Assembly (NCBI GenBank): GCA_034008185.1
Contig: CM067081.1
Location: forward strand, 68,500,054-68,564,053
Length of the DNA stretch: 64,000 nt
Direction of reading: 5' to 3'
DNA from: Gorsachius magnificus
Lineage: Eukaryota; Chordata; Aves; Pelecaniformes; Ardeidae
This document shows, one piece after another, positions 11,001-26,000 of the stretch; the first letter of the stretch is position 1; each line of letters starts with the position of its first letter. Both the position numbers and the translations under genes were made by a program. The notes under the pieces were generated by a model. That model did not search any database and was not told the DNA's origin. It saw only the letters and a list, made by a program, of their open reading frames with translations.

Positions 11001-14000
11001 CACTGGATGTTTTCGTTCTCACAAGCTGACTACTATGTGAAATCTCTCACAAGTAGATGAAGTAATTGTACAAGTTCAATGACACAAAGGTCAGTAAAGA
11101 TTTAGTTCTTACTTTCATTTCTTGATTTTTAACTTCTGTCTGAAAGTCTTCTGGACCGTCACCCTCAGTATCACTGCTCACAGCACAGACAGATGTAGAA
11201 GGAACCTGCAGAGTTTCTTTTGTAGCCTTCTCCTCAGGAGTTGGTTTCTCTTCCCAAGCAGTAACACATTCTCTTTCATTGTCAAATTCACTTTTTCCTG
11301 AGATGCCGACTGAAAAGAATGAAAATTAGTGGAAAATAGCCAGGAAGGCAGCTAAATACTGAAGTATTCTTTGGCATGTACATTATAAAATAACCTCATG
11401 ATAGCCAGAGCAACACGAAGACAGACTGCCAGAGTTTTTCAAATAGCATTACTGTTTAAACAGTGGAAGTGAAGACTAACTTAACTCCACTTGGGGTGAC
11501 TAGAATTGGAAGTTTATCATACTTGGTTTTCTATTGCTATCAGGGAATTTCCATGCGATGATGAAGAGTTCAGCCTTGCAGCTGCCACTACTAGCTTTCT
11601 TCCAACATTTGCTCGTATTTCAGATGGCTCAATATATATATACCACCTCTTTCTAGCACACATCCTCAACCCCCACGCTTCACTTCTAGAAGTAGCTACC
11701 CAGATTTTCAGTTATGCAACACTGTCCTTCAGATTTAGAGCTTATGTTTCAGTATATAAGAAATTAAGTATTGTGTTTTAAGACATACCTTTCACAGGAT
11801 CTTGCAATTTCTTTTTCTCTTCTGAATCACTGTGATACAGTCTTCCATTAAGTTTCTTAACAGCTGTTTCATAGTCTTCATCTTAAATACAGGAAACAAG
11901 TGTAAGTTCTCAGGCATCCTCTAAGTACAGAGAAGTCTGCTGCCAACTCACAAGCAGGCATAATTTCTGCTTATGTTTTAAGAATTCCACAGGTCAGCAA
12001 GTAAGCTTTCACTTCCTATTTTGCATACATTCTCTTCAGTGTGCTACTGACACACCGTGCACTATTGACACAGGTGTGTAGGACAGGTTTTGTTTTCAGA
12101 AATCATGTTTCTTATTGAGTGATTTTATTAAGAGTAGCGCTAAACAGAATGGGGAAGGAAGACTGAAGATTTTTTACATAAAAACCAGCAAGCTCAGATA
12201 TTTGTCTTCTCCCATTTTCTGTTGAATACAATGTTTCAGAGCTTCCATTTAACATATTTTCTGCTGAATAAATTAAGAGTAATTTAGTTGCATCCAGTAA
12301 GATTTGATATAAAATACTTCGAGTTTTAGCATTAGGAATTTGCTTTAGAAGAAAAACAAGCCATTAGTCTAGAATTTAGGGAACTTGAGCATGTTCCTTT
12401 TTGATAAAAGACTACCTTGTACTTGTCTGTAAAAACAGGTACAGAAGTAAGCCTCTTGCTCAAATGAGACTGGCTCAAACATCTGCTTACTTACTCTTAC
12501 CTCATCAACCGCATTGGTAATATCAGTGTCAACACCCAGAAGACACCAACACAAATTCCCTTTAGTCAGTCTTGGGCCTTCATTGTACTATTCTGTCTTG
12601 AACACTTGAGTCTACATCTTTGGCCATAAGGGAAGATGACAAGATTATTTCCCATTGGTCCAAACAAAAATGTTCCAGTGTCTAATGGTTCTGATAGTAT
12701 TCACAGAATCACAGAATATCTTGAGTTGGAAGGGACCCACAAGGATCATTGAGTCCAACTCCCTGCTCCTCGCAGGACTACCTGAAACTAAACCATATGA
12801 CTAAGAGCATCATCCAGACGCTCCTTGAACTCTGCCAGGCTTGGTGCCACGAACACTGCCCTGGGGACCCTGTTCCAGTGACCAACCACCCTCTCAGTGA
12901 AGAGCTTTTTCCTAATGTCCAATCTGAACTTCCCCTGATGCAGCTTCATTCCATCTCTTCGTGTCCTATCTCTGGTCACCAGAGAGAGGAGATCAGCACT
13001 TCCTCCTCCTCTGCTGCCCCCCTTGAGGAAGGTGTAGCCTGTGATGAGGGCACCCCTCAGCCTTCTCTTCTCCAAGCTGAACAAACCAAGTGACCTCAGC
13101 CGCTCCTCCTAAGTCTGGCCCTTGAGACCTTTCACCATCTTGGTCCCCCTCCTCCACTCTAATAGTCCCCCTCCAGGCACACTCTAATAGTCTGATGTCC
13201 TTCTTATACTGAGGTGCCCAAAACCGCATAGTACTTGAGGTGAGGCCACAGCAGTGCAGCGTATTACACCAGTTCCCCACGAAAAGGCAAAACAAAGATC
13301 AACTTTGGCACTCTCTTACCATCATCCTCGTCACTCACATATCCAGGCTTATTCTTGTAGCAGAAGAATGTTGAAGGTAGCTTGAGAAAGTCAGCAAGAG
13401 CTCTCTGTTCAGGGGTAGGTGTTAACTCGTAAACTATTACAACCTCATCAGATGGAGGATCATCTTCTGACACTGTTGTCTTCTCAGCTTTTTACAGAAA
13501 TTGAAGAAACCATTACAACTGAATAATTTCAGAACAGGTAATAACATTAACCCCACATTGCCATTATTACAGAACTGAATTCATTCTAATGCAGTTAGAA
13601 ATACATTTGGAGCCTACATATTTTCTACTGATTCCCAGGAAGCAAAAATCAAAGTTACAGGATGCTAGTACAGAGCATTCTGTTAAAACTAAAAATTCTA
13701 ACCTGCCCAACTACACCCTGTTCTATTGCCTTTGAAATTCATGTATCAAAACATAAACAGGCCTGAATCTTTATATTGTTACAAGGATTATTTAATTAAG
13801 TCCTCACACCAAACTAAATACAACTATGGAGAAGGGGGATATAGGTGTCATCTAGAGGTAGAGACCAAACTTCAGGCCTGAAAAAAGTAAAAGTTGTCTA
13901 CAGGAACATGTCCTATTGAATTGCTTAAGAGTGCTTTAAGTTCTACAAAATATTGAACTTATTTCACATTACCTATGGGAAATCTGAGTTTTTATCAGCT

Positions 14001-17000
14001 AATCTCAGTTTATCATAATAGCCATTGCTGAAACTTTTATTGTTACAAAAGTAAAGTAGCTTTTAGTTCCATCTCATTGAACAACAAAAGAATATTGCTT
14101 TCAGCCTATTTAACTAGCTTCTCCATCAAGGAGAAATACCACTATCAATTTTATTATATAGCTTTTTCTCCTCTCTCCTTCAACATTATATTGTCCATTC
14201 CACTTGTACTGAAGTAATCAAAGGTTAGAGCTGAAAGCACAGCCTAGAGCAAACTACAGGAAAATGCAGACAAATTTGAAGAAAAAAAAAAAAAGAATTG
14301 AGTTTATTATGAGAGAATGGAAGGAAAGAGGGAGGATATACCAGTTTAAGTATCATGTATTGTTTGGCTGGGGTTAAGTTTGTTTGGGTTGGGTTTTAGT
14401 GTTGTTTTGAGAAGGGGACTTTGGAGGTAAGGGTGTGAGAAACAAATTTGTAAACTATTTATAAAAATTACCCTATAAGCACATCAATATCCATGCATCA
14501 GCTGTTTTCTAAGAACAATTTCATTGCCCTAGAGAGTCAACCTATTTGTTAACATTTTTGAGATTTGAGTTAAACTGGTCAGCAGAATTTGAAGGGTGCT
14601 CCCAAAAGCTCACTCTTCCTTTCATTAGAAAATACCTGCTAAGTCTGTGGCACAATGTAGTCACATGGTAATGTAAAGCTTTAGCTAGGAACCAGACTAC
14701 TACTCAGTTCCTGAGGAACACTGGTTTTCCTACTCGTGCAGTTTGATATTCATTATTGCAAGAGGAGACAAGAACAGAAGGGAAGTGTAATGTTTATAGA
14801 CATATGGCCTTGATCTGGTGACACAGCTCGGGGACTAAAATCTAATTTTTAAAAGTAGTTTTCCCACTACTATCTTCCAGTAGACTAAGAGCAATATAAA
14901 GAATAGTAGAGTGAAAGCAAAATCCAAAGTACTAGTTCTTAGACTAGTTAATTCTTTTTTTGAACTGTTCCCTCCCCAACCTTCGCCCCAGTTGACTCTC
15001 CCTTTAATTACAAGTTAATCATTTCAGGCATTCATATACCAGAATGTAGCTCAGAATCTTATGCAAAAAACTCACTAACCCTAGCTGATTTAAGAATTAG
15101 GAGTACATCTAGTATCGTGTTATCAAGATATGCAGGTATCCTGCATATTAGCTTGCGCCAAGTTCACCACAGAGGTTTAAGTGTGGAGTATTCAGTCTTA
15201 CGGCCATTAAATGTTACAGAAAAAAACCCCAACTTTCCTTAGGATTAGAGAATTTTCAAAAATCTATCTTCGACAAAAAAAAAGTGTTCTTCCGAAGTCA
15301 GTCAGGTAGATGGTAAAATTAATCTGAGCAGTATAAAGCTACCTATAAGCCCCTGCCAACAGAGGATATGGTCTACCATATTTGACAGATGGCATTCCTG
15401 AAGAATTATCATGCAGTCTCTTTTAGTAGCCTTTGTGCAAAGTAGCTGAATAAGAGAAATACATTTAAAAAATCATTTCAGATTAATCCATAGGTAAAGT
15501 TCTCCATTAAACTGATCAAACAGTGGATTAAGATCCTGCTGTTCCAAACATCCACTCAAGTGACAAAAGGGTTCAACAACAAAGATTAAGATTACAACAT
15601 TCACTTGCCCTCAGAATATTAAAACTGAGCAAGATGGTCACTGCTTAAGTCAGTGTCTACTCACCTTCACCCCACCAGATTAACTTTTCTTATTAAAAAA
15701 TGCTGCAAACAGCCTAAATAGATCTTCACAGGCAGCCATGAAAACGAAGGGCCATGCATACATACAACATATTCTTAAGACTGTTGGTTTTATGATAATA
15801 GAACTTTCTACTCAGTGGAAAAAATCCACACAAAACATTGTTAGTATATGGAAGGAACAAAATACATAACAATACCATGCACAACAGTTTTTTCCACTGG
15901 TAGTGTTATATTTTTGCTTTTGCTTCAATTAACATTAAGACCAGATAGGTCTAAATATCTAGCTAGTCACAATACTGATATTTTTTTCTAATGCATGTAT
16001 CAGTGAATATCTTCTGGATATAAAAGAAAAGCATCAGAGTTTAAACCTTAATGCATGTAACTGATACATTACCATGCAACTGGAGTAACTTTAATTCTGA
16101 CTTGTAAAGCATTTATAAAAAGCTCATGACCCGACCTGGAGAAAAACTTAAGTACTTTTTGCATGGGGTTGCAGAACTACTACAAGGTTAAATTTCTCTT
16201 GAATGTTGCTCTAGCACAACTCAGAGCCGCTCCCTGAAAGGCATTCCCCATGAGAAAGCATCAGATTATATTTGCATCGGGTAGGCTTGAAAAACTAATT
16301 TAGAAAGGACTTCTCAAAATCATTTGCTATTAAGTCAGAACTCAAAACAAAGCCACCAAAAAGCTACACTGAAGACAACTAAATAAATAAATCATTAAGT
16401 ATATAATCATGTCCTAATATCAGAAAAGCAGAAGTGAAGAACAGCCTGAAGTACCAGAAGAGCATATTTTGTTTGTTTTTAAATACACACATGCCCTCAC
16501 ACACCCCTAATATAAAAACAGGATCAATTTGAGGTAGCAAAAGTTCTTGCATGTGTGCATTGGTGCGGAATACTTAATCACCTCCATTATGGACATCAAA
16601 TGATGAAAATTAAACTGAATTGTTAATAAACTCCATGCACAGGAATGCTACAAACACAGAACAGTTGACTTTAGATCATATATAGAGAACAGGAGTTCAG
16701 TGTTTAAATAAGAAAGTTTCTCTAGAAATATAATATTGGGAAAATGGTGTTTGGAACGACATTTTGACATTTTTAAACAATGTAAGACACCAACATTAGA
16801 AAACTGTCTTGTCTAATAAATATTTGTCTGATAAACAAAGAATAATTTGCTTTTTAAAATTAAACCGCGGTTGAACTGTGTAAGTTGAGTATGCTTACAG
16901 CAAGCGTACTTGCAAGAAGCACTGTTAATAACATCTTACAATGACATATAATCAAACTGTATGCTGTAACAGTTTTGGTTATAGGTTCTGAATGTAAACA

Positions 17001-20000
17001 AATTGGTCACTCAGCAGAAGTTTTCTGACTAGCCAAGGCAGACTTCATATTGTACATGAAGCATATATAAATAAGCAGTAGCCAAGGAGTTGGCTTTCTC
17101 ATTTCTGTGCGCTCATTTTTAAAAGTACAGTAGTTAACATATTGGTAATTGGGGAACTGAATTACCATTTCCAACAGAGAGGCTAAATATATTCAAGCAT
17201 TTTACTGGATAACCTGTCCTACTGGATCACCTGTCTTGAGATCTTCAAGCATATTTCACTGAAGTGGAAAACCTCGGGTACTAAGAGATGTATTCTCTAA
17301 AAATAACAGAAGAATTGAATTTCTTTAGAAAAGGGGAATTTTAAGAGATCCAGTAAAACTGTGATGGAGAAGTGCAAGCCAGGTAACCCCCAGAAAATAC
17401 ATCAAACAGAAGCTAAAAGCCATCCATTGTGCTAGCTCATATTAACATACTAAGGGCTAGAGGCATTCTCCAGTAGGACAAATACAGTAGTCAGACACAC
17501 AATTTTAAGTACTCTTCTTCAGCATGCATGTTAATTATAAGGATTACTGAGCCAACTGCTTTGCCACAGTTGGGTTACTGTCCATGCCTGCTAAAGTGCT
17601 TTTATCACACATTCAGTGCAGTATGTAAATACCTTTACTATCAGGTTGCAAGGAAGATGTGCTTGTCCAAAAGGCCATTGGATTAGATTTAAAAAGGCTA
17701 AAATTAAATCCTAAAAAAATAAATTGTTTGCATATAAGTATTTACTTTAAAAGCGTAAAACAGACTTATCTATGTTCTGGAAGCATTCCAGACTCCTTTG
17801 TCACAGTAGGAAATTTCATCTGTTAATTCTACACAAGCTTATCCAACCCATGTGAATAGACTGCAGCTATCATGTTCCGCCACATCACTTTATTATACTT
17901 TAGTTAATAAACAGACAGTATGTCTTCGTAATTCTGAGACTAGTATGTAAATTAAAAACTATCAACTGATTAAACAGTCTGCCACTGATAGGAAGCAGCA
18001 CAAGAAGCCTTCAAAGAGAAGTACTCTACCATTAAAATGCTAGTAAAGCCCAAAGACACTCCATCACATTATAGCGGTCATATCACAGCCACAACTTCTG
18101 CAAGCACACCTTTTTCAGTGTCAGAAACTGTACAACTAAGGATGTAATCACATGATCCCTTTGCAGGCTAAGGAAAGGGCCTAACATCTAGTGTTATTCA
18201 AGCTACACATCTGAAATTGCAGAGGCCAATAATTAAGACTTAACAAAGGCATAGAGGGTAGTTTTGGAATACCCATCCGAGCAGTCATGGGGATAATTAA
18301 AATCTTAGCTGAAGCACACATTTGCTGTTCTCACATTTTACCACTCAGAGCAAAGGCCCAGGTACATATACTACCAATCCAAACACCTATTTAAGTCTCA
18401 AAAACTGAATCCACAGCTGCTTCTTTAAGCACTTAAGTCTGAGATTCGGGTACAGCACTTCAGAGTTATACTCCTACCTGAAATCCCCTTTCTCACTAAT
18501 CAGCAAAACTCCATCTTGCATCACACACTTTCATTTTTTGTATGAAAATAATTATGACTTAAAATTCACTCCTTTAGTTGCAACTCTGGAGAACTTGTGA
18601 AGATCACAAGAATCGTAAAATCCTAGGCTGGAAGGGACCTCAAGGATCATCTCGTCCGACCTTTCTAGCTAAGAGCACAGTCTAGACAAGATGGCCCAGC
18701 ACCCTGTCCAGCTGAGTCTTAAAAGCGTCCAATGTGGCAGAGTCAACCACTGCCCTGGTGAGACCCCACCTGGAGTACTGTGTCCAATTCTGGGCTCCCC
18801 AATTCAAGAAAGATGAGGAACTCCTAGAAAGAGTCCAGCGAAGAGCAACTAGGATGATAAAGGGACTGGAGCATCTCCCCTACGAGGAAAGGCTGAGAGA
18901 GTTGGGCTTGTTCAGCCTGAAGAAGAGAAGACTGAGAGGGGACCTCATCAACACATACAAATATCTTAAGGGCGGAAGTCAGGAGGACGAAGCCAGACAC
19001 TTTGCAGTGGTGTCCAGCGACAGGACAAGGGGCAATGGGTACAAACTAAAACATAAGAGGTTTCAGTTGCATATGAGGAACAACTTCTTTACTCTGAGGG
19101 TGACGGAGCACTGGAACATGCTGCCCAGGGGGGTTGTGGAGTCTCCTTCTCTGGAGAAATTCAAAGCCCGCCTGGATGAGATCCTGTGTAACATGCTCTA
19201 GGAGAACCCGCTTTAGCAGGGGGGTTGGACTAGATGATCTCCCGAGGTCCCTTCCAACCCTTGAGATTCTGTGAGATTATTCCAATGGTTGATGGTTCTC
19301 ATGGTGAAAAATTTCACTCTCGTGTCCAATTGGAATCTCCCCAAGAGCAACTTGTGTCCATTCCCCCTTGTCCTCTCCATGTGACTCCTTGTAAAAAGGG
19401 AGTCTCCATCTTCCTTGTAGCTACTCCTTAGGTACTGGTACACGGTGATGAGATCCCCTCTAAGCCTCCTTTTCTCTAGCCTGAACAAACCCAGTTCTCT
19501 CAGCCTGTCCTCATACGGCAGGCTTCCCAGTCCTTTGATCATCTTGGTGGCCCTTCTCTGGACCCCCTCCAGCCTGCCCACATCTTTTTTGTATAGTGGG
19601 GACCAGAACTGTACACAGTATTCCAGGTGTGGCCTGACAAGTGCTGAATAGAGTAGGATGATGACTTCTTTATCTCTGCTGGTGATGCCGTCTCTGACGC
19701 AACCCAGGATCCTGTTGGCCTTCTTGGCTGCAACAGCACACTGCTCACTCATTTTGAGCCTCCTGTCTACCAGGACCCCCAGGTCCCTTTCCACAGGGGT
19801 GCTCTCCAGCCAGGTGGATTCCAGCCTGTGCTGCACTCCTGGATTATGTTTTCCCAGGTGTAAGACCTTATACTTGTCAGTGTCAAACTTCATAAGGTTC
19901 TTGTTAGATGTGGGTACCCGCATTAGAACTGAAAGAAACTACATATTAACAAGACAACAAAGAGTAATAAGTAGCATAGAGATGACCACTTAATAAGTTG

Positions 20001-23000
20001 TATAGTTGAATAAATTACTAGCTCAGTTGATGCTCACCTTTTTCCAGAATTCTAAATGAGAAGTTAGAGGGTCCATCTTGTGTTGAAGCAGGCAAGTCGT
20101 CTACCTTGCTGTCTAGAGGCTTCTGAGGAGCACTAGAACTTTCTGATGGTTCAGAGACTTCCAGTTCTTTTTCCGGTGTGTTCCGAGATGTTGGAATATG
20201 GTCTTCACTCTTTCTTGGAGGATTAAAGCTGAAGCCAAAGAGAGAACCAGTGGCTGAAGTATTTCCAAAGGTGAATGTCTTTGACTTCTCATTACTGAAA
20301 ATACTCTTGACAGATTCAGATCCAAATACAAACTTTGGAGGAGAAACCACTGTTTTTGTTGGTGTTTCAGAAGTGTTTGACACTTCTGCGACCTCTACAG
20401 TTACATCAGAAGTATCATCACCATGGCTGAGGTCAGTTCTTTCTCTGGTAGTTTCTTCTAGTACAGCTACAGCATTTTTACCACACGGAGATTCCTTTGG
20501 CGTATTGGCACGAGAAGAAAGAGGTGTTATCAGCGTGTCTCTTTCTTGGGCGTGCTTTGCTTCATCAAAAATTTGCTTAAATGAGTCTGCAACATCTTGC
20601 AGCTTGAATCGCACAGCTAGAAGTTCTACTTTCCTTTCCCCATCTGCAAAGTCACATGCAGTCCATACCCATGCTCTATCAGATCCTTTCATTTGTTGCA
20701 TATTCATATCTGGTGTTATTCTATGATTGGCACAGAGTTTTAGTACCTGGTCCCTTCTCATTACTATACGGACTTGTTTGTTGTCGTAGTTCTGTAATAT
20801 CTTGATATCCCCAATACCTCTCTCTTTCCACTGGTTAGCATCTTTGTCATATCTGTAGAGCTTAGCTCTGTGACTGAAGACAACTTGCTCATTTTCCTCA
20901 CCACTGGTGACTTCCACAAGGTCAGGCAGAGGTACCACAGGCTCAAAGTACTGCCCATCTCTCTCTTCTTCTTGAGTAAGATCAGAATCTTCATCTGTGC
21001 CTACTGATGTTCTGCTCTGGTTCTGTTTTGCAGGAGACTTGGATGGGCTCAAGGCAGATTTAAAGCTGAAACTAAAACCCGTGGTAGACTCTCCAAATCT
21101 AAACAGATTTTTCCTTACAGGGCTACTTGCAAGAGGTGATGCATAAACAGAACTACTTACACTATCATCCAATGCTTCTTCACGCAAGTCATAGTTATCC
21201 CACTCCAGAGTAGGCCCAGTACTTTCAGCATGTGGCTTTATAACCACATCAGAAGTACTGCTGGCACAAGCAGAGTTTACATTTTCCTCTTCTGACAGTT
21301 TAGTTTTGTCATCTGTCAGAAACGTTTTGAGATCTTTTAAGCCACACTTCATTTCTTCTGCTTTCTGTATAAGTTGAGCTGTCCTACCTGTATCAACAAG
21401 TTTATGGGGTGTCTGCAGTGGTATATCTAGTAGTAGCCTTTGACATTCTTCAAACTTCTGTTTGAACTCCTCAGCCTGCTCTGGTGTCTTAAATTTTGCT
21501 GCCAGATGTTCCAGCTTTGCATCACCATCAGAGAAGTCACTGGCCATCCACATCCATGCTTTGTCTGAACCAGACAGCTGTTTCAAGTTCATTGTTGTTG
21601 TTATCCAGTGATTTGCACACACCTTCAGTACCTGCTCACGCCGCATTAATATTCTTACTTTCCCATTCACTTCATTTTTAAGAATCTTCAGGTTGCCCAC
21701 CCCACGTTCTTTCCACTGGCTTGTTTCTGGATCAAACCTGAACAGCTTTACTCTTTGGGAGTATAACACTTTCTCATCTTCCTCTCCTGTAAATGGTTCT
21801 ACTTTTTCAGGCATCTGAACTATAGGTTCAAAATGGATATCATCACTGTCCTCGGTCTTATACACATCATCATCCTTCTCACCAAGGTCAGCAGATGTGT
21901 TTGCTTTGTGATCCGTTTTAGAATCCTGCGAAGAAAACAGCTTTTCACCTGCACCTGAAAAGCCTTTGAAGTTAGGGTCTTTTTTACCAAACTGAAAGCC
22001 TTCCCCAGGAGTACTTTTAGCAAGCTCGGCAAAAGTAAAAGTGCTGCTATTTTGCCCAAAAACAAAGTCACCTTTCTCCTTGTTTGCTGTTTCTGGAACC
22101 TGGAACGTAATTCCGCTATCTGAAGGCAGTTCCTTTTTGTCTTTTTCATCAATGGTTTTTAAGCTGCCAGCTGTACACTCTTTGGATTGTTCATCTTTCT
22201 TACTGGTATTTTTACTAGATTCCTGTATCCCAAATTTAAATCTGCTTGCAGGCACTTGCATTGAAAAGACAAATCCTTCCTTTGCAGACTTAGCTTCAGT
22301 ATCAGACGGAGTCTGAAATGTAAATGATGGCGTCTTGCCTTGCTCAGCATGACCAAACTTAAAGCCCTTTCCTAAGAAATCACACTTAAAGCCAGTTCCC
22401 AACTGTCCTCCAGCAGGTTCAGATAATTTACTTTTCAAGCCAAAAGCAGGACTTGATGAAGCATCACCAGCAGGTTTACCAGATGGATTTGGTGTTTGGC
22501 AGGCTACGCAGGCTGGTGAAGAACCTTCATTCCTCACAAGACAAGTACTACAGTCCCACTGCCCTTCCTTTTTAGCAAAAAGCCCTTCAAATCCATTTTT
22601 CTGTGGCTTACATGCATCAGCAATGGAACCATACATGGGAGCAGGGGATGCCTGAACAGTAGGTATAGGCACATTTGGTTGACTTTGTGAGTTAGGATTC
22701 TGACAAGAACGACAGTTCACATCTTTTGCTTCATTTTGGACTAGGCATACAGAGCAGTCCCACTGACCTTCTTTTTTAGAAGCAGCAGTCCCCATGTCAT
22801 TTTGAGTAGCCTTTGGAGCAACTGCTTGGCCAAGTTTGAAGGAATTTTGTTGACCAGACACTGCTGTATTGGTTTTGTTTGGATTCTGGCAGGCAATGCA
22901 CGTGGAGGCAGTGGGCTTGTTTCTTACTAAACAGACACTGCAGTCCCATTGACCTTCCTTTTTAGCAAAAGCAGATCCAAATTTGTCCTGCACAGTGTTA

Positions 23001-26000
23001 CCACTGGCTTTGAAAACTGCAGCAGAGTCAGTTAATGGCGCGCCATGTGTTTCCCACATATCTGGATTTGGACTTTGACATGATACACAATTCTTTGCAG
23101 TTGCTTCATTTGGAACTAAACATACTTTACACTCCCATTGATCCTTCTTCAAGAGATGCTGCCCAAACCCACCAGAAGAGTAAGTTTGCGGAGCTTCCTT
23201 TCCAAATGAAAAAGTGGTAGGGACAGACACAGTTGATGCAGCTGCAAGGCTGCCTTTGCCATCAGATTCACTGCTCACCCCCTCTTTCGGAAACTGAAAG
23301 CCAAAGTTCAGAGTCCCAGAAAAGGATCTGCTAGGCTCCTTGATGTCCTGATTTGTTGTTTCTCTTGCAGTCCCACTACTCTGAGTCACAGATGCGTCAA
23401 CATTTGATCCCAAGGTTTTTAAAATATTCTGTGACTCCTCAAACTTACTTTTGAAAAGCATTGCTTCCTCAGGTGTTTTAAATCTAATTGCCAGCTGTTC
23501 TGGTTTTGGCAACTCATCTGCATAATCTAAAGCATGCCATACAAAAGACTTATCTGATCCAGCATTTGGAGTTAATTTCATATCAGTATTTATGTAGTGA
23601 TTTGCACAGATTTTCAGCACTTGGTCCCGTCTCATTAAGAGACGAAATTTGCCAGACACTTTATGTTTCAGTATTTTTACATTCCCAATACCCCTTTCTT
23701 TCCATTCTTTAGATTCTGCATCAAAACGGAAAAGCTTGGCTCTGTTGCAGAAGAATTCTTCTTCATCTTCCTCGCCTGTCTTTACTTCAATCTTGTCAGG
23801 GAGCGGCACCACAGGGTCAAAATGAGGACCATCATCATCCTCATCTCCACCATGGGTGCTTCCTCCCTCTGTTTCAAGACTTCTATTGGCCAAATCTGAA
23901 TTTGAAGTCATAAATACAGGCTTGCTTGGTTCTTGGACACTAAATTTATCACTCTTCTCAAAACCCAGGCTTTTGTGTGCATTTTGTCCCACACTGTCTC
24001 TAAAAGAGATGCCTGAAATATGTTTATTGCCAAAATTGAAGACATTTCGTTGACCATTTGTGTGATCGTTAACTGGTTTTTGTTCAGTGTATCTATCATC
24101 CTGTACAGGTTTATCTGATTTCAGAAGACCCAAGAGGCTTTCGCTGCTATTAAAAGCTGCATTAGCAGGTTGCGTTGCAACTTGAAGAGAAGAAAATGTA
24201 AAGTCTCCATCATTAGACTTGAAGTTGGTTTTGAATTTAAAAGTTGTTGGCTGACTTGCTTGTGCTGGTGTTGGCAGAGATGTTTTTGATCCTTCTGCTG
24301 TTCCCGGCTGTCCAAATTTAGATTTTGTAAATTCTATCACTTTTGATTCTGCAGGCTTTAAAGCTGGGGGCACAACTGAAGGCTTTGTGAAATAGCCTGG
24401 TTCAGGCAATGGTGGATTCGTGCTTGCCTGGGGAACACTGTAACTGTAGTAATCGTCGCCCGCATGAGGAGAAATGAGTCCAGTAGCAGGAGAATCAAAA
24501 CGCAGAGGCGTGCCATACATTTCTTGGGAAAACATACAAGCAGAAGTGTTTTGCAGAGGTGGTGTATGCATCGGTTGTTGATAAGCATATATATGTTGCT
24601 GAGGGGTAAGTCGGTTCATGCCATAGACAGGAGCCTACAGAAAAAGCAGCAAACAATTGCTTTACTTATTACAGTAAAACAGAGGACAAAGTGTTACTGT
24701 GTGGAAGCCCACATAACATGCACTCTTAAAAACAGGGTATACTTTCATACTAGTTTAAATCTAAACTAATTTTAACTCAGTTTAAACTGATTAATTTAAA
24801 TCTGGAAGGGCATCTGAAAACAAGCGTTGAAAAAAGGGACACAAGATGAGTGGGTTGGTTTTTTATGAAAAAAAGCCTTGAAAACCCAATTCTCTTATGC
24901 CATCTCCTTTGGGGGGAAAAAAAAAAATTAAGTGCTATCACTGTAGGAGACATGTACTAACATACTACAGACATATTTTGCTGGCCTTTCCTCCTAAACC
25001 CCACATCCCAAAAATTAGGCAGAAAGATATCAGTTTATCCCTAGCAGTCCAAGTTTACCAAATACTATATAAGGAACTGCAATTACATCCAACTACATAC
25101 AGAATCAAAAGCAGTCATTTTCAGTAGATCATTGGAAGTAGCTTAAGTGGATAGACTTGTTCTCACCTTCGTTGGTGTTACATTGGTTGCAGCAGTTCTG
25201 AGAAGATACTGAGAGTTATAGGCAGGTGACTGGCTGTAGTAAACAGATGGGCCAGTGGTAGCAACTAAAAAGGAATAGCAGGAAAACAGTTTATACATGA
25301 CTTTTTTTTGTTGTTTTGAATGGACTCTCCCCCAGCAATCAGTTTTTAATTGTAAATAATGAAAACATTTCTGCAGTATTTCCAAAAGTCTTGCTTGGTT
25401 TAGCTAAGTGTTTAGATAAAGATTCAGCAGCAGCTTACCTGTTAAAGGAGCTTCATGAAGATTTTGTGCTCTCTGATAACCCTCTGACATTGTATCTGTT
25501 CCATAGCTTTCAGCAGGCCACCGATGAGATGACACATTTGTGTTGGAATTATTAAGTTTCATTTCTTGCATTTCATTCTGTCAAGACAGTGTGCCAATCA
25601 AGAGTATAAGTATATAATACATAGGTATTTCATAGAAGAAAACATAAGGAATAGTCCCTACCCTTTTGCTGTTTAAAAGTATGTTCAAGCTCAGAAAACA
25701 AAAATCAAGAGGTACTGCCAGAATCATCCAAGATCTGCCCATGCAGTACAGAGTACTAAGACTGTGTTCTAAAGCCAGAAGCAAAAAACAAAAACGAAAC
25801 AAAAAAACCAAGTGGATGAGAACCAAGCAGATGAAAGCAGAAGTCTTTCTGCATACAGTCCTTAGAAGGGTTGCCTCTGCACCCCTGCCCAAGTTCCAAG
25901 CAAAACCATTTACTCTTGCACTCATTTTAGGCAGATGTTTACAGAAGATAATTCCACTTATTTAAGTAGTAGTCTAGGAACTGTAAATTAGCCCATGCTA

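Larger units (their letters stand above)
13488..20037 (-). other. RANBP2 intron 20, mostly empty
   Basis: At 6.55 kb, the longest intron of the gene. Apart from the nested CR1 pair at 18611-19910, it is AT-rich sequence with no exon-like frame or repeat that I recognise. Confidence 0.6.

Noticed and set aside
20178..24099. Alternative-frame ORFs inside RANBP2 exon 20 on both strands
   Set aside because: Shadows of the 1,532-codon conserved frame.
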